This document shows, in pieces, positions 9,776-18,144 of a DNA stretch of 64,000 nt. Each line of letters begins with the position of its first letter. The first letter of the stretch is position 1. Origin of the DNA: an uncultured Flavobacteriaceae bacterium (lineage in GTDB: Bacteria; Bacteroidota; Bacteroidia; Flavobacteriales; Flavobacteriaceae). Below the pieces are notes generated by a model. That model did no database searches, was not told the origin of the DNA, and saw only the letters and a list, made by a program, of their open reading frames with translations. The stretch covers positions 124,001-188,000 of the forward strand of contig CANKYF010000002.1 of the NCBI GenBank assembly GCA_947487895.1, in the 5' to 3' direction. Position numbers and translations under genes: made by a program.

Positions 9776-9783
9776 CAAAGATA
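9776..9783 (-). promoter_or_regulatory. -7 promoter element of the LysR gene (TATCTTTG)
   Basis: Minus-strand TATCTTTG fits the Bacteroidota -7 consensus TAnnTTTG. It ends only 5 bases upstream of the ATG at 9770, implying a very short or absent 5' leader. No clear TTG -33 box is seen. Confidence 0.5.
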
Positions 9784-9874
9784 GTTAGCTTAACAATAAG
9801 TTGTAGTTGAAAATATTTCAATTACAATTTCATTTATATCAATTTTAAAATTATTCGCACCTAATTATCAGTCA

Positions 9875-9882
9875 TAGTTTTG
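9875..9882 (+). promoter_or_regulatory. -7 promoter element of the TonB barrel gene (TAGTTTTG)
   Basis: TAGTTTTG fits TAnnTTTG and lies 23 bases before the ATG at 9906 in the LysR/receptor divergent region. No convincing -33 TTG was found, which would fit an activator-dependent promoter. Confidence 0.5.
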
Positions 9883-9905
9883 CTAAAATTAAAATCAAAT
9901 TTAAC

Positions 9906-12308
9906 ATGCTTTCAAATTTCAAACTTATAGTTTTTCTTGTTGTGTTTATTTCTATTTCAGCAAATGCTCAAACGCTACTAAAAGGCAAAATTATTGATAA
10001 AAGCACACAGCAACCTATTGAATTTGCTGATATAATAGTAACAAGTTCTTTAATGGAATATCCAATTGGCACCATCACAGATGTTGCTGGAAATTTTGAA
10101 CTGTCATTAAAAAAAGGACCTTACCAATTAACAGTTTTATTTGTTGGAAAAGAACTAATAGTTAAAGCCATTGAAATTAAAGATATGGATATTGATTTAG
10201 GAGTAATTTTAATTGAAAATTCCCAGCAATTAGATGAAGTCATTATAACTTCAAAAAAGAAACTGATAGAGCGTAAAATTGATCGATTAGTTTTTAATGT
10301 AGAAAATTCATCTAAGGCATCACAAGGAGACGCTTTAGAAATTTTACGAGTCACACCCGGAGTTCGTGTACAAAACGATCAAATTAAAATGATTGGGAAA
10401 AGCAATCTTCAAGTCATGATTAATGATAAAATTGTGCAATTATCAGAAGAAGATTTAGCAAACTTTTTAAAATCTATAGCATCAGAAGATATTAAAAATA
10501 TAGAAGTAATTACAACCCCTCCAGCAAAATATGAAGCATCTGGTAATAGTGGTTTAATTAATATAACCTTAAAACAAGCTAAAAAAAATTCTTGGAATGC
10601 ACAATTAAAATCATCTTACTTACAACGACGTTACGCAACTGGTTCTTTTGGTGGGAACTTTAATTTTAATAAAGAAAATTTTAGTATGGCTACGTCTATA
10701 AATTATAGAGATGGTACTTATTATCAAGAGCAAGATGATTATGCCTATTTTTCTGATGGACTCTGGTATACATCATCTCCATTTAGGGGCCAATTTAAAG
10801 GATTGAATAGCAGATTAGATTTGAATTATAAAATTACCTCTAAATGGGAAATGGGTGCACAATATTTACATAACAATGCTTCTTTTAATTATACAGACAC
10901 TCCATATACACCTGTTTTTGATTATAATACAAATGAAATAATAAGATCTCTTCAATCTGAAGGAACCGCAGATTTGAGCCCGAAATTTCATTCTGTAAAC
11001 TATAATAATGAATTTAAGCTAGATAGTTTAGGCAGAGAAATAACTTTGAATCTAGATTACTTTACTTATACAAATCCAGATATTAAAAAATATAGCGGGA
11101 ATTCTACAATACAAAACCCATTATTAGAACAATTCTATAAGGGGATAAATACCAATAAACAAGATGTTACCAATAGGTCTGCTAAATTAGATGTTGTGTA
11201 TCCATTGAATTGGATTAATTTGGGTTTTGGAGGAAAAATAACGAACTCAAAATCTGTAAATACTATTTCGTTTTTTAATAGCGGATTAGTCGATAACCCC
11301 ATAGTTGATATACCATTATCAGAAAATAATTTTGAATATAAAGAAGATATTCAAGCCCTATACCTTTCAGCAAATAAAACGATTAGTAAAAAATGGCAAA
11401 CACAACTTGGGTTAAGATTAGAAGCTACTCAAACAAATTCTGTGTCTAGTAATCTAAATTTGTTTGCAAAAAATGAGTATACCAAATTGTTTCCAACGTT
11501 TTACGTTTCATATGATGCTACGGAAAATTCAAACGTTTCCTTTAATTATAGCAAACGCATTCAACGACCAAGTTTTTTTCAACTAAATCCAAATATCTAT
11601 TTCACAAATCCATTTCAAACTATTGAGGGAAATGCATTCTTACAACCCGCATTTATTGATAATTTTGAGTTAACCAATACCTATAAAAATTTTGTAACTA
11701 AGTTATATTATAGCTATGAAGATAATTTGTTTTCACAGGTGCCTTTGGCAGATGCTACCACTAATATCATTCGTTTTACTAATGAGAATTTTATAAATAC
11801 AAAGCGTTTTGGAATTTCTGAAAATTATACCTTTAATAAAATTATATGGTGGAGTAGTAATAATAGTTTTGATATTAATTATTCTAAATCAGAATTTAAT
11901 TTAGAAGAAGAACAAGACAACCAAGAAGGCATAAACGCAACGATTTCTACCTACAATGATTTTAACTTAAACGTAGATAAAACACTTATAATGGGAATTA
12001 ATTATTGGTATAGCTTTCCAGGTATAAACGGTGTTTATAAAACAAAATCAGCAAGTTCATTATCATTATCCATTCAATATGTATTACTTGACAAGAATCT
12101 GAATATTAGCCTAAGAGGAAATGATCTCTTTAAGTCTTCAGCAGAAAGAAATGAGAGTCGCGTTAATGGCGTATTGCAGACAGCAAGATATTACTATGAT
12201 AGTAGATCATTGCAATTATCTGCAAGCTATAAATTTGGTAATAAAGCCTTAAAAGCTAAAAAGCACAAAACCAGTAATAGTGAAGAAAGAAACAGAACAG
12301 GGAATTAA
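9906..12308 (+). CDS. TonB-dependent receptor-like outer-membrane beta-barrel protein
   Basis: 800 residues. Signal peptide 1-21 (ISISANAQ), then a carboxypeptidase-regulatory-like domain (about 23-110, LKGKIIDKSTQQPIEFADIIV). A TonB plug follows (about 115-225, GDALEILRVTPGVRVQNDQIKMIG), then an OMP_b-brl_3-type barrel. The C-terminus LSASYKFGNKAL is followed by a short charged tail. There is no STN domain, so it should not signal to a FecR. The racemase gene follows 12 bases downstream and is probably co-transcribed. The cargo is unknown; the link to an amino-acid racemase suggests amino acids or peptides, which is only inference. Confidence 0.88.
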   Translation: MLSNFKLIVFLVVFISISANAQTLLKGKIIDKSTQQPIEFADIIVTSSLMEYPIGTITDVAGNFELSLKKGPYQLTVLFVGKELIVKAIEIKDMDIDLGVILIENSQQLDEVIITSKKKLIERKIDRLVFNVENSSKASQGDALEILRVTPGVRVQNDQIKMIGKSNLQVMINDKIVQLSEEDLANFLKSIASEDIKNIEVITTPPAKYEASGNSGLINITLKQAKKNSWNAQLKSSYLQRRYATGSFGGNFNFNKENFSMATSINYRDGTYYQEQDDYAYFSDGLWYTSSPFRGQFKGLNSRLDLNYKITSKWEMGAQYLHNNASFNYTDTPYTPVFDYNTNEIIRSLQSEGTADLSPKFHSVNYNNEFKLDSLGREITLNLDYFTYTNPDIKKYSGNSTIQNPLLEQFYKGINTNKQDVTNRSAKLDVVYPLNWINLGFGGKITNSKSVNTISFFNSGLVDNPIVDIPLSENNFEYKEDIQALYLSANKTISKKWQTQLGLRLEATQTNSVSSNLNLFAKNEYTKLFPTFYVSYDATENSNVSFNYSKRIQRPSFFQLNPNIYFTNPFQTIEGNAFLQPAFIDNFELTNTYKNFVTKLYYSYEDNLFSQVPLADATTNIIRFTNENFINTKRFGISENYTFNKIIWWSSNNSFDINYSKSEFNLEEEQDNQEGINATISTYNDFNLNVDKTLIMGINYWYSFPGINGVYKTKSASSLSLSIQYVLLDKNLNISLRGNDLFKSSAERNESRVNGVLQTARYYYDSRSLQLSASYKFGNKALKAKKHKTSNSEERNRTGN

Positions 12309-12320
12309 TAAGATTTACAC

Positions 12321-13022
12321 ATGCATACAAAAACAATAGGACTAATAGGAGGGATGAGTTGGGAATCATCAAAACTGTATTACGAGTTTTTAAATACTAA
12401 AGCAAAAGATATATTAGGGGGCTCACATTCAGCTAAATGCATTATGGTTTCTGTAGATTTTGCAGATATAGAACGTTTAACCATTAAAGGTGATTGGAAT
12501 GCTATTGGAGAACTTATGAAACAGTCTGCTCAACAATTAGAAAGGGCAGGAGCAGATATTATTCTGCTATGTACAAATACTATACATTTAGTAAGTCATT
12601 ATATTTCTGAAAATGTGAGTATTCCATTTATGCATATTGCTACAACCACAGGAGAATCTATCAAAAATAAGGGCTTAAAAAAAGTAACGCTCTTAGGTAC
12701 AAAAGTCACCATGGAAAAAGATTTTTATACCAAAATATTAGTTAATGATTTTGAACTTGAAGTCATCATTCCTGAAACAAAAGATAGGCAAGTTGTTCAT
12801 GATATTATTTATAACGAATTGGTTAAAGGACACTTTACAAATGTTTCAAAGCAAGAAATCATTAATATTATAAAAGAATTACAAAACCAAGGCGCACAGG
12901 GTGTTATTTTGGGTTGTACAGAATTGCCCATACTAATTTCTGAATTAGATATAGAAATTCCAATCTTTGATACAGGTAAAATTCATGCTTATAAAGCTTT
13001 AGAATGGAGTATTAAGAATTAA
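12321..13022 (+). CDS. aspartate/glutamate racemase family protein
   Basis: 233 residues of the PLP-independent Asp/Glu/hydantoin racemase family, RacX/YgeA-like. The N-terminus TIGLIGGMSWESSKLYYEFLN is typical. The two catalytic cysteines are seen in LLCTNTIH and LGCTELP, so both proton donors are present. It probably interconverts L- and D-amino acids; members of this subgroup have broad specificity. It lies 12 bases after the TonB barrel gene. The sequence alone does not settle the preferred amino acid. Confidence 0.9.
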   Translation: MHTKTIGLIGGMSWESSKLYYEFLNTKAKDILGGSHSAKCIMVSVDFADIERLTIKGDWNAIGELMKQSAQQLERAGADIILLCTNTIHLVSHYISENVSIPFMHIATTTGESIKNKGLKKVTLLGTKVTMEKDFYTKILVNDFELEVIIPETKDRQVVHDIIYNELVKGHFTNVSKQEIINIIKELQNQGAQGVILGCTELPILISELDIEIPIFDTGKIHAYKALEWSIKN

Positions 13023-13032
13023 AGAAATATTA

Positions 13033-13175
13033 TAAATGTATTATAATCTTCTAGCGTGGAGCCTGTCCCGAACTTGATTCTAGATAATTGAGAAAATTTC
13101 TTCCCAAAAGTTTCTTTAAAAATGTAATGGAACCCAAAGGTTTCACGAGCACCTATTTAGTAAATAGGAAATGAG
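13033..13175 (+). repeat. dispersed intergenic repeat, family I copy 3
   Basis: Head AATGTATTATAATCTTCTAGCGTGGAGCC...CCGAACTTGATTC matches 4111 and 14815. The tail CCCAAAAGTTTCTTTAAAAATGTAATGGAA matches 15830-15855. The copy is degenerate and non-coding. Confidence 0.65.
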
Positions 13176-13242
13176 CGAGTAAATATTCTTTTTACTGAAA
13201 GGTTAGATAAGTGGGGTAAAGTATTGATAGGTTTATGTTCTA

Positions 13243-14583
13243 TTAACGTTTCATTAATCTTTTAATAGTACTGTTTCCAAATTCTGTATCAGTAATTTTA
13301 ATTAAGTAAAGGGCTTGCATTAGTCTATTTAAATTAGAAATATTTATTTTACCATTAATACTAGAATGATTTTTGTTGAAAACAATTCTTCCATTTAGGT
13401 CAAATATTTTAATATTAAATTCACTATTATCATAGCTCAAAGGTAGTTTAATAGTAATGATGTTATCAAATGGATTTGAAGCAATTAGTGTTTTTTCAAG
13501 ATTAAAACCATCTATTCCTAATGAACCATCAGGTGTTGCTGAATTACAATCATCATCTATACTATTTCCAGCAATTTCAGTGACACCTGGATTAATATTA
13601 GCATCACTATCATTACAATCTAAATTATTTACAGAATATCCTGGTGGAGCAGTTAAATCGCATAGCATAGTTGTTACTGTAGAACCATACGTATCTCTAT
13701 CAGCATCAATGTAATATATTATTGGGCTACCATAATTCTGCCAATCACAAGAGCTCGAATCAAATTGGTAGTCATCCCAACAGTTGGTAGCTTCAGGTTC
13801 TTCTGGGTATTCTCCTGTTATATCCCAATCACAAGTATCATTATTAAATGTAGCAGTTTCCCAGCATTCTAGATATGGTTCGGTAGGTTCATATCCATAA
13901 TTCTGCCAATCACAAGAACTCGAATCAAATTGGTAGTCATCCCAACAGTTGGTAGCTTCAGGTTCTTCTGGGTATTCTCCTGTTATATCCCAATCACAAA
14001 TATCATTATTGAATGTAGCGCTTTGCCAGCATTCCAGATATGGTTCGCTAGGTTCATATCCATAATTTTGCCATGAACAAGAACTCGAATCAAACTGATA
14101 GTCATCCCAACAGTTGGTAGCTTCAGGTTCTTCTGGGTATTCTCCTGTTATATCCCAATCACAAATATCATTATTGAATGTAGCGCTTTGCCAGCACTCT
14201 AGATATGGTTCGGTAGGTTCATATCCATAATTTTGCCATGAACAAGAGCTCGAATCAAATTGGTAATCATCCCAACAGTTGATAGCTTCAGGTTCTTCAG
14301 GTTGAAATACAGTAACAACCCCCACACAAGTATCTGTGTTCCCAGGATTTCCTGAGTCTGTTGCTGTTAAAGTCACATTATTTGCACCTATATTGTCACA
14401 TGTGAAACTTGAAATATCTATTGATAGCTCACCTATACTACTACCTGAATTAATATCATCTGCAGTAATTGTAAAATTTCCAGTCTCATCCAAAATAACA
14501 TTAATATTTTGGCATGATGCAGTTTGAGCATGAATACAAACTACAAATAAGTTAAATGTAAAAAAAAGTAGAATTTTTTTCAT
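13243..14583 (-). CDS. T9SS-exported protein with tandem Cys/Trp repeats and MopE-like motif
   Basis: 446 residues from the ATG at 14583, with a signal peptide ending VCIHAQ. Residues about 95-285 hold three and a half copies of a 55-residue repeat, each with two half-units of the form CW-x6-F-x4-C-x-W (CWDDYQFDSSSCSW and CWQSATFNNDICDW). A putative metal-binding motif of the MopE kind follows (DADRDTYG...DCNDSDANINPG...DDDCN). The last 80 residues are a Por secretion C-terminal sorting domain (FDLNGRIVFN, ALYLIKI). It is therefore exported by the type IX system to the surface. Function is unknown; the Cys pairs suggest disulfide-linked stalk units. Confidence 0.88.
   Translation of the reverse strand: MKKILLFFTFNLFVVCIHAQTASCQNINVILDETGNFTITADDINSGSSIGELSIDISSFTCDNIGANNVTLTATDSGNPGNTDTCVGVVTVFQPEEPEAINCWDDYQFDSSSCSWQNYGYEPTEPYLECWQSATFNNDICDWDITGEYPEEPEATNCWDDYQFDSSSCSWQNYGYEPSEPYLECWQSATFNNDICDWDITGEYPEEPEATNCWDDYQFDSSSCDWQNYGYEPTEPYLECWETATFNNDTCDWDITGEYPEEPEATNCWDDYQFDSSSCDWQNYGSPIIYYIDADRDTYGSTVTTMLCDLTAPPGYSVNNLDCNDSDANINPGVTEIAGNSIDDDCNSATPDGSLGIDGFNLEKTLIASNPFDNIITIKLPLSYDNSEFNIKIFDLNGRIVFNKNHSSINGKINISNLNRLMQALYLIKITDTEFGNSTIKRLMKR
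13729..14301 (-). repeat. 165-bp tandem repeat, about 3.5 units
   Basis: In-frame 165-bp units inside the T9SS gene, each encoding 55 residues starting PEEPEATNCW. Units differ at only a few codons (for example SSSCSW against SSSCDW, CWQSA against CWETA), so they are recent or homogenised. Copy number could vary between strains. Confidence 0.9.
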
Positions 14584-14671
14584 AATCAATTATTTTTTTC
14601 ATTTAAAACATATAATTACATTAAAAAAACCGATTAAAATCATTAATAATCGACAAAATGCATTTATCTGA

Positions 14672-14753
14672 TGTTTAATGACCCAAGTTCTACAGTTTAT
14701 TGTGTGTACAAGACTTTCTGGGATATTTTACATAATATGGAATTATAGCTATC
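14672..14753 (+). repeat. left copy of about 81-bp imperfect direct repeat
   Basis: Starts GTTTAATGACCCAAG and ends with a 38-base block (14716-14753) containing TTCTGGGATATTTTACATAA. That block recurs at 18011-18048 with a single mismatch. The two copies have the same orientation and bracket the ParDE, membrane protein and phosphoesterase genes. Confidence 0.75.
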
Positions 14754-14812
14754 ATTTTTTTATAAATAGTCTGTGTTATAAATAGCTTCATCCACTGGAT
14801 AAACCTATTTAT

Positions 14813-15015
14813 AAAATGTACTATAATGTTCTCGTGTGGCGCCTGTGCCGAGCTTGATTCGGTATAACTTGAGCTTTACTCATTGTTTGTTATTTTAATA
14901 AATAAGTATTTGTGAATCTCGTTTCTCAATTTGGAAAAATCGAACACTTTTTATGCGACGACGCGGTCACTGAGCTTGTCGAAGTGTAGGAGTGAAGTGG
15001 GAATGTTTATAGAAT
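14813..15015 (+). repeat. dispersed intergenic repeat, family I copy 4
   Basis: Head AATGTACTATAATGTTCTCG...GTATAACTTGAGCTTTA is a close match to 4111-4174. The tail GAGCTTGTCGAAGTG...AGGAGTGAAGTGGGAATG matches the tail at 15873-15900. Confidence 0.7.
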
Positions 15016-15118
15016 GGGATAATTACTAAATACATGAAAATTAGAGTTTTTTAATTTTGTAATATTCAATCGAAAAAAGTATATTGCATCAATAGTATGA
15101 TTATTTAAACAAAAAAAT

Positions 15119-15376
15119 ATGTCAACAATAAGAAAAACAATAACATTTACGGAAAAACAGGATAAGTGGATAAAGTCACGAATTACAATTGGAGAATATA
15201 CTAATGATAGTGAATATCTTCGTGATTTAGTAAGACGTGATCAAGCAAAAAATGCTAAATTTTCAGCACTTAAAGCAGCTATAACCGAGGGTATGGAAAG
15301 CGGTATTAGCACTAAATCTGTCCCTGATATTATGAAAGAAGTCGAAGAACGTATGCGAGCTGATGGGCGTTTATAA
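15119..15376 (+). CDS. parD: ParD-like antitoxin
   Basis: 85 residues. The N-terminal ribbon-helix-helix (MSTIRKTITFTEKQDKWIKSRI...YTNDSEYLRDLVRRDQ) is typical of ParD/CopG-type antitoxins. The C-terminal helix (about 50-85) would wrap the toxin. It overlaps the toxin gene by 14 bases, antitoxin first, as in most ParDE operons. It should bind its own promoter and neutralise the ParE-like product of the next gene. Confidence 0.9.
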   Translation: MSTIRKTITFTEKQDKWIKSRITIGEYTNDSEYLRDLVRRDQAKNAKFSALKAAITEGMESGISTKSVPDIMKEVEERMRADGRL

Positions 15377-15653
15377 AGTGTCAGGAAAAGCGGAAACGGA
15401 TATTACCAAAATGTACGAGTATGGTATTGAATCATTTGGATTAAAACAAGCTCAAACATATTTATTAGGAATGCACACGCTTTTTCAAATATTAGCTGAT
15501 AATGCAACTCTTGGGCGTGATGCATCAGAATTCATGATGTCATTAAAAAGGTTTTCGTATAAGTCTCATACTATTTTTTATTTAGTTTCAGACATTGATA
15601 TTTTAATTGTACGAGTATTAAATCAAAGTATGGATTATGAAAATAATTTATAG
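15363..15653 (+). CDS. parE: ParE/RelE-superfamily toxin
   Basis: 96 residues with the ParE pattern: YKVSGKAETDITKMYEYGIESFGLKQAQTYL at the N-terminus and the C-terminal strand plus RVLNQSMDYENNL. Known ParE toxins poison DNA gyrase; RelE relatives cleave mRNA. Context with ParD and the plasmid-stabilisation-type sequence favour ParE. The start ATG at 15363 lies inside the antitoxin gene. This is the first gene pair of the islet between the two direct repeats. Confidence 0.9.
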   Translation: MGVYKVSGKAETDITKMYEYGIESFGLKQAQTYLLGMHTLFQILADNATLGRDASEFMMSLKRFSYKSHTIFYLVSDIDILIVRVLNQSMDYENNL

Positions 15654-16074
15654 CTAGAGTTTTTTCTATACGAGATTACAATAAAACTATTCTTTTTAAT
15701 GTTATAAAGACATTTTATATAACGTCTAATTATAATTATTTTTTTGAATTATAATGTTCCTGCGTTATGTACACTTTGCTTTGGTAAAAGCGAAAGTTGT
15801 TACTACAGTTTCTTTAAAAAATTTATTTCCAAAAGGTTTATTTAAAAATGTAATGGAATACGCTTTGCCCGAAGCGACGATAGGAGTGAAGTGGGAATGT
15901 GTATGGAATGGATTTAGAGTTAATATTTAAAATACTGAAATACGTATTATAATTTTTATGATAACATAGTAATTGTAACTATTTTTTATAATTAAAACTT
16001 TGACTCAAGTAGAAAACTATCTTATATTTCAGCTTTAAAATTATATTATAAAAATAACTTAAAAAAGCTTCTTA
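15654..16074. other. gene-poor gap
   Basis: 421 bases without a supported gene. The left half is repeat family I copy 5 (15745-15907), preceded by ATAACGTCTAATTATAATT, a fragment also seen near 17913. The right half is very AT-rich and leads into the membrane protein gene. Confidence 0.6.
15745..15907 (+). repeat. dispersed intergenic repeat, family I copy 5
   Basis: Head GAATTATAATGTTCCTGCG is diverged. The middle GTTACTACAGTTTCTTTAAAA matches 4195-4210. The tail GCTTTGCCCGAAGCGACGATAGGAGTGAA matches 8851-8880. It is non-coding. Confidence 0.65.
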
Positions 16075-16740
16075 ATGGATAAATTGAATTTAAATCAATC
16101 GCTAAGAATTTTTATTCCTGGATTGGCCATTGGAATTTTATTATTTGTTCTTTTTGGAGAACAATTATCCTTAGATAAAGATGATAGTAGTTTTATTCTT
16201 TTACCATCTATATTTTTTGGTTTTGCTTTACACCTGATTACTATCAATACTTACAGTAAGTTCTTCAAAAGAATATTACGAGTAAATAGATTTGATCAAA
16301 AAGATTTTTATTCAAAATGGAAATATAATTTAGTTAAGAATATAGAAAACCAGGGGATTAAAAAAATTGATTTACCTGATAATAAATCAGACTTGATAAA
16401 ACTTTATAATTTCATTGATGAAATCTTTTTTTGTAAAAGGTATTCAGATAATAATTTGATTTTTTTTAGATTTTATAAATCTCTAGGTATTATGTTTTTT
16501 AATATATCATGTGCGGGAGTAATAGTTTTTATAGTAACCTTACTTTTTAAAATCCATTTAACTGCGATGATAGTTACATGTATTTTAATTTTTTTAATTT
16601 TTTTTTTCGGCTCTATTTGGTTCTCTTTTTATTCCGCTAAACGCGAACTTATATATTGGATGGCATTTTCAAAAAAAGAATTGAAAGAAGTAAAAGCCTT
16701 AATCAATTTATGGGTAAAAATTAAAGAAGATAATGATTGA
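16075..16740 (+). CDS. four-helix membrane protein of unknown function
   Basis: 221 residues, no family recognised. Two N-terminal membrane helices (about 9-28 and 38-58) are followed by a basic, charged soluble segment (about 60-135). Two more helices (about 138-158 and 162-185) lead to a charged C-terminal tail (KKELKEVKALINLWVKIKEDND). The soluble loop should be cytoplasmic. It is 59 bases upstream of a metallophosphoesterase gene on the same strand, with no terminator between, so they may act together. The very high A+T and the flanking repeats suggest acquired DNA. Confidence 0.72.
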   Translation: MDKLNLNQSLRIFIPGLAIGILLFVLFGEQLSLDKDDSSFILLPSIFFGFALHLITINTYSKFFKRILRVNRFDQKDFYSKWKYNLVKNIENQGIKKIDLPDNKSDLIKLYNFIDEIFFCKRYSDNNLIFFRFYKSLGIMFFNISCAGVIVFIVTLLFKIHLTAMIVTCILIFLIFFFGSIWFSFYSAKRELIYWMAFSKKELKEVKALINLWVKIKEDND

Positions 16741-16799
16741 TTTTAGCCAAAAATTTAGTAATTATTAAATAATTCAAATCCATAATATTTAATAATTAT

Positions 16800-17537
16800 A
16801 TGCTTAAAAAAATTGCTTATGTAACCGACCTTCATTTAGACGAGGAATTTATTATTGGTTCTGATATTACAGGTACAGGCATTGATACGCGTAAAAATTG
16901 GATTACTGTTCTTAATGATATTTCATTAAAAGGTATAAACAACATTATAATTGGCGGAGATATTGGAGAAAATTCAGCTCATAGTTGGTTTTTTGAAACA
17001 CTTAAAAATTTTAATTTCTTGTTAACTTTAGGTAATCATGATAAATACAATGAAATAAGAAAATATTTTAACCAAAAATCAGAAAAGAAAACGAAATTAT
17101 ATTATTTAAATAGAATTCATGGATATACTTGTATATTTTTAGATTCAAGCTCCGAATTAATATGTAATGATCAAATTGATTGGCTTGAAAGACAACTGTT
17201 AACTTTTGAAAAAATATTAATTTTTATTCATCATCCAATTATTGGGGTTAATATTGAAGTTGATAAAAAATATTCTCTAAACAAGAGAAGTTTAATATCA
17301 AATAAAATATTTGAATTAGAAAATGAGATAAGAGTTTTCTGTGGTCATTATCATTGTGATGATGAAAAAAAAGTTAATAATTTGTATCAATACGTAACTC
17401 CCGCAGTTTCTTATCAAGCAAAGAAAATCACTAAAAAGATAGAGCTCGATACTAATACATTTACATTTGGATATAGAATAATCAATCTCGAGAGTTCTAA
17501 AACAATAAGTACTGATTTAATATTATTTTCTAAGTAG
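16800..17537 (+). CDS. calcineurin-like metallophosphoesterase
   Basis: 245 residues. All metal-ligand motifs are present and in order: DLHLDE (D-x-H), GGDIGE (GGD), LGNHDKY (GNHD), FIHHPI, and CGHYHCD (GHxH). This is the dinuclear-metal phosphoesterase core of cyclic-nucleotide phosphodiesterases and protein or nucleotide phosphatases. There is no signal peptide, so it acts in the cytoplasm. It is probably co-transcribed with the membrane protein upstream. The substrate cannot be read from the sequence. Confidence 0.88.
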   Translation: MLKKIAYVTDLHLDEEFIIGSDITGTGIDTRKNWITVLNDISLKGINNIIIGGDIGENSAHSWFFETLKNFNFLLTLGNHDKYNEIRKYFNQKSEKKTKLYYLNRIHGYTCIFLDSSSELICNDQIDWLERQLLTFEKILIFIHHPIIGVNIEVDKKYSLNKRSLISNKIFELENEIRVFCGHYHCDDEKKVNNLYQYVTPAVSYQAKKITKKIELDTNTFTFGYRIINLESSKTISTDLILFSK

Positions 17538-18144
17538 ATATGATTTTAAAAAAATTTATATATCTTTTGATTACGGATCATATTATTTCTTGTTCTTCTT
17601 TTTGTCAAGACAAAAAGATATGCAAACCTTAAAAATGTTTAATTATAGTTCTATAGTGAACAAGTGTATAGAAATTTTAGAGCGTGGATTTGAGCTAAGG
17701 AAAATTTTATACTCTTGTGGCAAGTTTACGAGAATGTCGTAGAAAAAAACCTTGCAGGATTTTCCTCGAATACGAGAATTATAATTAATAGCAAAAGTTC
17801 TAGCTTTTTTTGGTGTGGCCAAGCGTTGGCAAATTGAGTTTAAAAATAAATGCCATAAAGCATTTAATTTTTTAAAAACAATAAAGCGGTTGGGCGCGGC
17901 AATTTTACATAACGGCTAATTATAGATACGAATGCAAACAACACTGCGAAGCAAACCGCCTAAAAAAGTTTAATGACCCCAGCAGGATATTTCTTTAGTA
18001 TTTCTGCATATTCTGGGATATTTTACATAATATGAAATTATAGCTATCCAATGTTATGAAATACATTTGTACTATAATTTATATTATGTCAAATAGAGTA
18101 TTTTAAACCTTCACCTCCATATAAAAGAAAAAACAAATATATTT
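17538..18144. other. gene-poor gap with repeat fragments
   Basis: 607 bases without a supported gene. A hairpin TCTTTTTGTC/GACAAAAAGA lies at 17597-17618 and may end the phosphoesterase transcript. Segments such as GTAGAAAAAAACCTTGCAGG (17740-17759) and ACATAACGGCTAATTATAG (17908-17926) look like fragments of dispersed flavobacterial intergenic repeats. The right copy of the islet direct repeat is at 17968-18048. Confidence 0.6.
17968..18048 (+). repeat. right copy of about 81-bp imperfect direct repeat
   Basis: Starts GTTTAATGACCCCAG; the 38-base block at 18011-18048 matches 14716-14753 with one mismatch. Internal spacing between the two conserved blocks is 43 bases here and 44 on the left. 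Confidence 0.75.

Larger units (their letters stand above)
14590..15118. other. gene-poor gap
   Basis: 529 bases without a supported gene. It holds the left copy of the islet direct repeat (14672-14753) and a family I repeat copy (14813-15015). The last 60 bases before parD are AT-rich and probably carry its promoter, although no clean TAnnTTTG box was found. Confidence 0.6.

Noticed and set aside
17740-17926. Remnant of a small RNA or tRNA gene in the 17.5-18.1 kb gap
   Set aside because: No cloverleaf or conserved RNA element could be folded by eye; the words match dispersed intergenic repeats instead.
14672-18048. Transposon or integron with the direct repeats as ends
   Set aside because: No transposase, integrase or recombinase gene lies between or next to the repeats; kept only as a repeat-bracketed islet.
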